Part shown: in pieces, positions 58,372-63,385 of the stretch
Position numbering within the stretch: position 1 is the first letter of the stretch
How the letters are laid out: each line of letters opens with the position of its first letter
Notes under the pieces: model-generated
Told to the model about the DNA's origin: nothing
The model's input: only the letters and a program-made list of their open reading frames with translations
The model's database searches: none
Program-made: the position numbers and the translations under genes
Assembly (NCBI GenBank): GCA_030531435.1
Contig: JAUNNN010000005.1
Span: forward strand, 1-63,385
Source: Lachnospiraceae bacterium
Lineage (GTDB): Bacteria; Bacillota; Clostridia; Lachnospirales; Lachnospiraceae
DNA length: 63,385 nucleotides
Reading direction: 5' to 3'

Positions 58372-59730
58372 CTATGCCAGACAATCGTTAAGTTCATCTA
58401 ATCCAGTAACAGTTGTTACTATTACAACAGTATCATTTATTTCAAGGTAATCGTGTCCACCAGGAATAATCAAATTACCCTGTCTATGAATGCATGCAAG
58501 AATAATATTTTCTTTAAGCTTCATATCCATAAGTGGTATGCTGTGTCCCTTAAAGTCTTTAGTTACTCTAAATTCAAGAGCTTCTGCCTTACCTGATGCT
58601 ATTCTGTATAATGTTTCAACATTTGATCCAAGTGAGTTCTGCATACCTCTTACATGACGTGTTATGCTGTCTGCAGAAATAAGCTTAGGATTGATTATGC
58701 TTCCAACGTTTAAAGAGCTAATAACGTCTTCAAAATTAATTCTATTTATCTTAGTAATAACTTTGCAGTCTGATATTGATTTTGCATAAAGAGAAATCAT
58801 TATATTCTCTTCATCAAGACCTGTTAAGGCAATAACTGCATCTACGTTTTCAATTCCTTCCTCTAAAAGTACGTCTTTATCAGAAGCATCACCATTTATA
58901 ACAGTTACATGATCAAGAAGATCAGAAATAAAATTGCATCTATCAAGATCACTGTCAATTATTTTTATTGATACAGGAAGTCCCTCAAGCATACTTGCAA
59001 GATATATGGCGATATTTCCACCGCCCACAATCATGATTGACTTGCAGACACCTGTTGCCATCTTAAGTTCCTTAAAGAACTCCATCTGCTGAGATCTTTT
59101 TCCTACAAATGAAATGTGATCTCCTGAGCGAAGAATGAAATCACCAGTAGGTATGTATACCTCACCATCTCTTTCCACTGCACAAATAAGAATATTACAG
59201 TGAACTGTACGATGAAGCTCCTTAATTTTACATCCATCAAGGATAGACTCCTTAGGGATTTCAACTGTGAGCATATCAACTCTACCCTTTGCGAAAGTAT
59301 CGCTCTTTTTAACTGATGAAGGGTATCTTATAAGTCTAGCTATTTCAGATGCTGCTGCATGATCTGGATTAAGAATCATAGCCAGGTTAAGTTCATCCTT
59401 AATATTACGAATTTCCTTAGTGTATTTAGGGTTTCTTATACGAGCAATTGTCTGACAATTACCAGCTTTCTTTGCTACAAGACAGCAAAGAACATTTTTC
59501 TCATCAGATTCTGTAGTTGCTATAAGTAAATCAGCATCCTTTATTCCTGCTTCATCTAAAGTCGCTGAAATAATTCCATCACCTTCAATACACATTACAT
59601 CTATTGAATCTGTTACTTTACGAAGCTTCTTGTAATTATTGTCAATTACTACTACATTGTGTTTTTCTGATGTAAGCTGCTCTGCAAGGTTAAGACCAAC
59701 CTTACCGCAACCAACAATTATAATCTTCAT
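58372..59730 (-). CDS. trkA: Trk potassium transporter regulatory subunit TrkA
   Basis: This cytoplasmic gating subunit has 452 residues and two RCK_N/RCK_C tandems. The first Rossmann motif is IVGCGKVGLNLAEQL (about 5-19) and the second IVGGGNIAIYLASML (about 231-245). It binds nucleotides and possibly NADH, ATP or cyclic-di-AMP. It follows the HD-GYP gene by 21 bases. Confidence 0.95.
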   Translation of the reverse strand: MKIIIVGCGKVGLNLAEQLTSEKHNVVVIDNNYKKLRKVTDSIDVMCIEGDGIISATLDEAGIKDADLLIATTESDEKNVLCCLVAKKAGNCQTIARIRNPKYTKEIRNIKDELNLAMILNPDHAAASEIARLIRYPSSVKKSDTFAKGRVDMLTVEIPKESILDGCKIKELHRTVHCNILICAVERDGEVYIPTGDFILRSGDHISFVGKRSQQMEFFKELKMATGVCKSIMIVGGGNIAIYLASMLEGLPVSIKIIDSDLDRCNFISDLLDHVTVINGDASDKDVLLEEGIENVDAVIALTGLDEENIMISLYAKSISDCKVITKINRINFEDVISSLNVGSIINPKLISADSITRHVRGMQNSLGSNVETLYRIASGKAEALEFRVTKDFKGHSIPLMDMKLKENIILACIHRQGNLIIPGGHDYLEINDTVVIVTTVTGLDELNDCLA

Positions 59731-59751
59731 TTTTTATTCCTTCTTAAAAAA

Positions 59752-61089
59752 TTAATTCACTCTATCTATTATTCCATCGCTAAGAAGCTGTAAAAAAGCA
59801 TCCGCTATCTTAGGATCAAATTGAGTACCTTTATGAATTTCTAACTGAGAAACAATCTCTTCCCTCTGTAGTGCTGTTCTATATATTCTATTTGAATTCA
59901 TAGCATCAAAAGCATCCACAACACATATAATACGGGCTATTTCAGGTATTTCTTCACCCTTTAGCCCATCTGGATAACCTGTGCCATCATATCTCTCATG
60001 ATGACTTCTTGCAGCTGTTGCTGCCATTTTAACCGTACCTAAATTCTTAAGTATGTCATAACCTTTTACAGTATGGTTCTTTATCGCTTCAAACTCTTCC
60101 TTATCAAGCTTTCCAGGCTTATTTAATACAAGCTCTGATACTGATATTTTTCCAGCATCATGAAGCAATCCACAGTAGTACGCCTGCAGTGCATCATCCT
60201 CATGATACCCAAGTTTTTCTGCGAGAATCCTTGTATAAATAGCTACTCTTTCAGAATGTCCAGCAGTATATGGATCCTTTGCATCAACAAATCCCACGAA
60301 AGTAGACATGGTTTCATGAACCATCTGCTTTTCTCTTTCATATAAGGAATTTGTACGCATTCCCTGAAGGAGAGTAATCATGAAATATGCACACATTAGT
60401 ACGCATAATCCAATAAGTACAATTATTACATAGTATTCAGGCATACTTTCCATTTCAGGAATTACTGAATACTCAATTACGCAGTCATCAAAATTAAATA
60501 GTGTATCTGGATTATCAGAATAAATAATAAATCCTATATTAATCTGCTGACCTTCAGTAAGAGGTGTTTCTCCGCTACTCTGGCTTGGGTGATAAATAAA
60601 ATAATCACCTGGCTCAAGCTCTATTAACATTTCACTATCATATGTACACCTTTTAAGTGTTACATCATCAACAGTTACATTACGAAGATCCAAAGTCTGA
60701 GTCAGTCCTGTACTCTTTTGGAATATTTCCAATTCACCACACCATGCATTATTAATAAATATATGGCTGTTTATATTAACGCGTAAATTCCACTCATCAA
60801 TCGTACCCATTCCATTGCTTGTGATGTGAGCTTCATATACGCTTCCTTTGTACTTTAATTCTTCTCCGTCTATTTCCATGGTTTTATGCCATGTATCAGT
60901 TTCTCCGCCTCTCGGTGCAATATGAGCAGAAATACCCCTCTTCATCCATAGACCATTATCTCCAAAAGGGACACTCTTAGTGACAACTCCATCGCTATGC
61001 ATAAAATACAGCGTGTATACTGCAACAAGAGCAATAATAATTATTGTAAAAACAATAAATTGTCTTTCTAAACGTTTTTTCATAGACAC
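59752..61089 (-). CDS. Membrane HD-GYP phosphodiesterase with a carbohydrate-binding-like sensor domain
   Basis: This 445-residue protein has a membrane segment (about 10-29), an extracytoplasmic domain (about 35-210), a second membrane segment (about 222-243) and a cytoplasmic HD-GYP domain (about 255-440) that should hydrolyse cyclic-di-GMP. HDAGK and HHERYDGTGYPDGLKGEEIP are intact. The outside domain has the beta-rich, tryptophan-spaced layout of family 2 carbohydrate-binding modules: DEWNLRVNI, NAWCGELEI, LTEGQQINIGFIIYS. It has its own promoter at 61130-61158. Confidence 0.85.
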   Translation of the reverse strand: MSMKKRLERQFIVFTIIIIALVAVYTLYFMHSDGVVTKSVPFGDNGLWMKRGISAHIAPRGGETDTWHKTMEIDGEELKYKGSVYEAHITSNGMGTIDEWNLRVNINSHIFINNAWCGELEIFQKSTGLTQTLDLRNVTVDDVTLKRCTYDSEMLIELEPGDYFIYHPSQSSGETPLTEGQQINIGFIIYSDNPDTLFNFDDCVIEYSVIPEMESMPEYYVIIVLIGLCVLMCAYFMITLLQGMRTNSLYEREKQMVHETMSTFVGFVDAKDPYTAGHSERVAIYTRILAEKLGYHEDDALQAYYCGLLHDAGKISVSELVLNKPGKLDKEEFEAIKNHTVKGYDILKNLGTVKMAATAARSHHERYDGTGYPDGLKGEEIPEIARIICVVDAFDAMNSNRIYRTALQREEIVSQLEIHKGTQFDPKIADAFLQLLSDGIIDRVN

Positions 61090-61129
61090 ACTAACCCACT
61101 ATGTTTATCTTTACCATTCGACCTTACCC

Positions 61130-61158
61130 ATTATCACAGATTTCCTACCCTATTGCAA
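61130..61158 (-). promoter_or_regulatory. Promoter of the HD-GYP gene
   Basis: TTGCAA (61153-61158), 17 bases, GATAAT (61130-61135) on the minus strand. Confidence 0.6.
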
Positions 61159-61159
61159 T

Positions 61160-61196
61160 AGATAAAGAAGGACACTTCTCATAAGAGAAATGTCCC
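61160..61196 (-). terminator. Terminator after the DHH gene
   Basis: GGACACTTCTC (61170-61180) pairs with GAGAAATGTCC (61185-61195) around ATAA; minus-strand TTCTTTATC follows. Confidence 0.65.
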
Positions 61197-61211
61197 ATTT
61201 TATATCAGTAA

Positions 61212-62132
61212 CTATGCATTTGCCATCTGGCATAATTCTTCAAGCATTTTTGGCAAATCTGTATCCATGTTTGCTGGCGAGAACTGGCATGTTCCAACCT
61301 TTTTATGTCCTCCACCATTGTACTTAAGCATCAGGCTTCCAACATTCACGTCTGATGTTTTATTTAATATGCTGTATCCAACTGCTGCAGAACAGCCTTC
61401 TCCACCACGTCCACTTACAATCCATGCAGAGATATTCTGCTCTGGGTACATGCTGTAAACCATAAATCTATTACATGTATAGATAGGATCAACTCCTCTT
61501 AAATCTGTAATGAGTACGTTTCCCTCTGTACGTGAATGAGCAAGAACCATTTCTTTAAACTTTTCAGTCTGCTCCATGTATACTTCAATACGTTCCTGAA
61601 CATCAGACATTGCTAAAATCTCATCTGTTGTATTTCTGCTACATGCAACAAGAAGCTTTTCCATAAGCTGATAGTTTGAAATCGTGAACTGACGCCATCT
61701 TCCAAGTCCTGTTCTTGGATCCATAAGAAATCCAATAAGTATCCATCCTTCTGGATTCATAACATCATCTATAGTTAAGTCGCCTGAATCAACCTTATCT
61801 ACAGCTTCCATTATTTCGTCATACTGTGGGAACTTTTCTTTTCCACCATAGTATTCATAAATAATACGTGCACATGATGGAGTCACACGACTTTCGCCTT
61901 TATATTTGCCTTCAAGCTGGTTACGTTCAAATTCACTTGAATGGTGGTCAAACCACAATCCACAACCTTCAACATATGGAACATTTGCTAAACAGTCATT
62001 TTCATCAACAGGAACTAATCCATCCTGCAAATCCTTTGGATGAGCAAATTTCCAGCTATCAATAACACCTGCCTCTAAAAGAAGGGCTCCACAAACCAAT
62101 CCATCAAAATCTGACCTTGTTACAAGTCTCAT
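61212..62132 (-). CDS. DHH-family phosphoesterase (exopolyphosphatase-like)
   Basis: This 306-residue enzyme shows SDFDGLVCGALL (metal-binding) near the N-terminus, WFDHHSSEF near residue 62 and a C-terminal GGGHKKVGTCQF motif typical of DHHA1 domains. Relatives are exopolyphosphatases, pyrophosphatases or nucleases, and the substrate is not settled by sequence. GGAGG precedes the ATG. It follows an unknown gene by 47 bases. Confidence 0.8.
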   Translation of the reverse strand: MRLVTRSDFDGLVCGALLLEAGVIDSWKFAHPKDLQDGLVPVDENDCLANVPYVEGCGLWFDHHSSEFERNQLEGKYKGESRVTPSCARIIYEYYGGKEKFPQYDEIMEAVDKVDSGDLTIDDVMNPEGWILIGFLMDPRTGLGRWRQFTISNYQLMEKLLVACSRNTTDEILAMSDVQERIEVYMEQTEKFKEMVLAHSRTEGNVLITDLRGVDPIYTCNRFMVYSMYPEQNISAWIVSGRGGEGCSAAVGYSILNKTSDVNVGSLMLKYNGGGHKKVGTCQFSPANMDTDLPKMLEELCQMANA

Positions 62133-62179
62133 ATTCTTTCCTCCACAATATGAATATATTTAAAAATTGTATTTACAGT

Positions 62180-62710
62180 CTATTCCTGCCATTTAATGAT
62201 TTCTTCGATTTTATCATTTGACAGTATACTAATATTTTGCGCAAGTTCTGCGCTTACACCTTCTAATGTATTAGTAAATAATCTCATTTTTTCCAGAACT
62301 TCAGGAAAATCTGATGCTTTAAATCTACCTGTAAATTGGTTATCTCCATCCTCTGTAGCTAACTCAACTTCGTAAAAGTCCTTAACGACTCTAACTTTTG
62401 CCTTTATAACAATGCCAAAATTAACAAGTCTGACATCTAATAATTTTTCCTCAAGATATACTTTATCAATATGTCTGTTAAAGATATCAGCATATACGCC
62501 TGTATGATTTTTACGATAATCATCCACGACTTCGCAAATGCAGTCATCATCTGTATAATATTCACCACCAGGAATAGTCTTATTTGCTACAAGTTTATCG
62601 TCAAAGTAGTAGCTTAACTGTCTCTCACTTCCTGTATGCTCAACAATTGCACGCATTTTGTGATTCATTATTGAGAATATATACTCCTGAAATACCGGTA
62701 TAATTTCCAT
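62180..62710 (-). CDS. Unknown soluble protein
   Basis: I do not recognise this 176-residue acidic protein. It is cytoplasmic, has no membrane segment or motif I know, and has two cysteines close together in DDDCICEVVDDY near residue 57. It may be functionally linked to the DHH gene by position. A promoter with TTGAAC, 17 bases and TATGAT is just upstream. Confidence 0.6.
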   Translation of the reverse strand: MEIIPVFQEYIFSIMNHKMRAIVEHTGSERQLSYYFDDKLVANKTIPGGEYYTDDDCICEVVDDYRKNHTGVYADIFNRHIDKVYLEEKLLDVRLVNFGIVIKAKVRVVKDFYEVELATEDGDNQFTGRFKASDFPEVLEKMRLFTNTLEGVSAELAQNISILSNDKIEEIIKWQE

Positions 62711-62749
62711 ATTAATCCCCCAATGTTCATTGGCTTTACCATATCTATT

Positions 62750-62778
62750 ATCATATCAATTTCACAATTTTTGTTCAA
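62750..62778 (-). promoter_or_regulatory. Promoter of the unknown gene 62180-62710
   Basis: TTGAAC (62773-62778), 17 bases, TATGAT (62750-62755) on the minus strand. Back to back with the tRNA-Trp promoter. Confidence 0.6.
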
Positions 62779-62797
62779 TCTTATTTTGAAATTTCAT

Positions 62798-62826
62798 TTG
62801 ACAGTACTACACTCGTATGCTATAAA
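62798..62826 (+). promoter_or_regulatory. Promoter of tRNA-Trp
   Basis: A perfect TTGACA (62798-62803), 17 bases and TATAAA (62821-62826) lie about 50 bases in front of tRNA-Trp. Confidence 0.8.
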
Positions 62827-62878
62827 TATTAAGGTGGTTTTGCCACTAGCTTTATGTATCATTTTTAATATGATATGT

Positions 62879-62949
62879 AGGGGATTGGTCAAATGGTATG
62901 ATAGGGGTCTCCAAAACCTTTGGTGGGAGTTCGATTCTCTCATCCCCTG
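62879..62949 (+). tRNA. tRNA-Trp (anticodon CCA)
   Basis: The acceptor AGGGGAT pairs with ATCCCCT, the anticodon loop is CTCCAAA and the discriminator is G, the usual tryptophan identity. The 3' CCA is not encoded. It stands alone, with its own promoter and terminator. Confidence 0.95.
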
Positions 62950-62955
62950 TGAGAA

Positions 62956-62982
62956 AACTCGAGCATTGCTCGAGTTTTTTTG
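62956..62982 (+). terminator. Terminator after tRNA-Trp
   Basis: ACTCGAGCA pairs with TGCTCGAGT and is followed by TTTTTTT. Confidence 0.85.
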
Positions 62983-62988
62983 ATATCA

Positions 62989-63052
62989 AAAACATGCCAA
63001 AGGGCATGTTTTACCCCTGCTAGAAAGTCCGATATTACCGGACTTTTTTTAA
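62989..63052. terminator. Two more tandem hairpins
   Basis: AAAACATGCC and GGGCATGTTTT pair around AAA (62989-63012), and AAGTCCG and CGGACTT pair at about 63024-63046, followed by TTTTT. The second is a good plus-strand terminator. Three stem-loops in a row after one tRNA is unusual. Confidence 0.65.
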
Positions 63053-63064
63053 TGCAAAAATCAA

Positions 63065-63098
63065 ATCGTAACCCAAAATGTAACCTATCGTAACCCAA
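63065..63098. repeat. GTAACCC repeats
   Basis: ATCGTAACCCA occurs at 63065-63075 and 63087-63097, with a related TGTAACCT at 63079-63086, so three units of about 11 bases. Such spaced repeats resemble integrase arm sites next to tRNA attachment sites. The rest of 63099-63385 has one hairpin and no gene I can support. Confidence 0.45.
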
Positions 63099-63143
63099 GT
63101 GGTTTATTTAGAAAGGAAAAGCTGAATTACCGATAAAATAAAG

Positions 63144-63176
63144 AAGTAGCCTGTCATTTAGGCTACTTCCTTTTAC
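63144..63176 (+). terminator. Terminator-like hairpin
   Basis: AAGTAGCC and GGCTACTT form a stem around TGTCATTTA, with CCTTTT following. No gene in the window ends here, so it may belong to an unseen or lost transcript. Confidence 0.55.
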
Positions 63177-63385
63177 ATATATAGAATTATCTTTTGTCGT
63201 AAATAATTACAATAATACAAGTAATAATTATATAATAAAGATAAAGGCAGTGTTCTTTCCACCCTTGTCTTTGATGTAAAAATATCAGTAATATAAAAAT
63301 ATCATTGGTAAACTTAAATAGATAAAATTACAATTTTCTTGATTAAATAATATAATTAACAACTCCATATATAACATGGCACACA

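Noticed and set aside
59731..59751. Cyclic-di-AMP riboswitch before trkA
   Set aside because: The gap of about 20 bases cannot hold one.

Overview
The window looks like a stretch of chromosome from a motile, low-G+C member of the Lachnospiraceae (Clostridia; Butyrivibrio, Pseudobutyrivibrio, Lachnospira or Agathobacter are the kind of genus suggested, but I cannot choose between them). The grounds are the AT-rich sequence, strong AGGAGG ribosome binding sites, type III glutamine synthetase, AddAB rather than RecBCD, a CIRCE-controlled groESL operon, a glutaminase-dead PurF paralogue of a kind I associate with this family, several cyclic-di-GMP enzymes and one SigD-type promoter. Almost everything is core chromosome, and nearly all genes lie on the minus strand; the exceptions are yigZ, one large membrane protein and tRNA-Trp.

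Layout, left to right. 1-1100: three small unknown genes behind a SigD-like promoter and a leader with repeated AAGGA motifs. 1100-2050: a five-gene tRNA operon (Pro-Arg-His-Gln-Lys) with a consensus promoter, terminators and a small palindromic element carrying a copy of the tRNA-Lys 3' end. 2100-8600: a GGDEF protein, a phosphoesterase, RdgB, two RNA methyltransferases and malic enzyme, with a candidate small RNA at 6894-7004. 8570-16400: uracil permease with an attenuator-like leader, a TetR regulator, a GGDEF-EAL protein, an ABC-2-type permease, guaB and a small membrane protein. 16400-21900: RidA-like protein, MgtE, a class A penicillin-binding protein and YigZ. 21840-30830: a purine operon (purE-purM-purN-purD) continuing into a zinc-ribbon/HTH protein, a DUF1846 protein, a PurF-like protein lacking the catalytic cysteine, and glnN. 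30840-36250: M29 aminopeptidase, small membrane protein, pyrE, then groESL. 36260-49850: a frameshifted ECF transporter S component, an unknown membrane protein, addA, addB, a glycosyltransferase, dapF, nadE and a methyltransferase, mostly overlapping and probably one operon. 49880-55330: a small membrane exporter, hisC, a second aminotransferase, hflC, hflK and an unknown gene. 55357-62710: a large multi-pass membrane protein, trkH, trkA, a membrane HD-GYP phosphodiesterase with what looks like a carbohydrate-binding sensor domain, a DHH phosphoesterase and an unknown gene. 62798-63385: tRNA-Trp, three or four tandem hairpins and GTAACCC repeats that may mark an integration boundary.

The themes are nucleotide metabolism (purine, pyrimidine, IMP to XMP, uracil uptake, ITP clean-up), cyclic-di-GMP signalling (one synthase, one dual-domain protein, one HD-GYP phosphodiesterase), recombination repair and membrane ion homeostasis. 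I see no CRISPR array, transposase or complete mobile element. The most interesting signals are the SigD/CsrA-like leader with its three unknown genes, the C-rich candidate small RNA, the dead-glutaminase PurF paralogue beside glutamine synthetase, the sensor domain of the HD-GYP protein and several families of structured intergenic repeats. Family names were given by reading motifs, not by database search.
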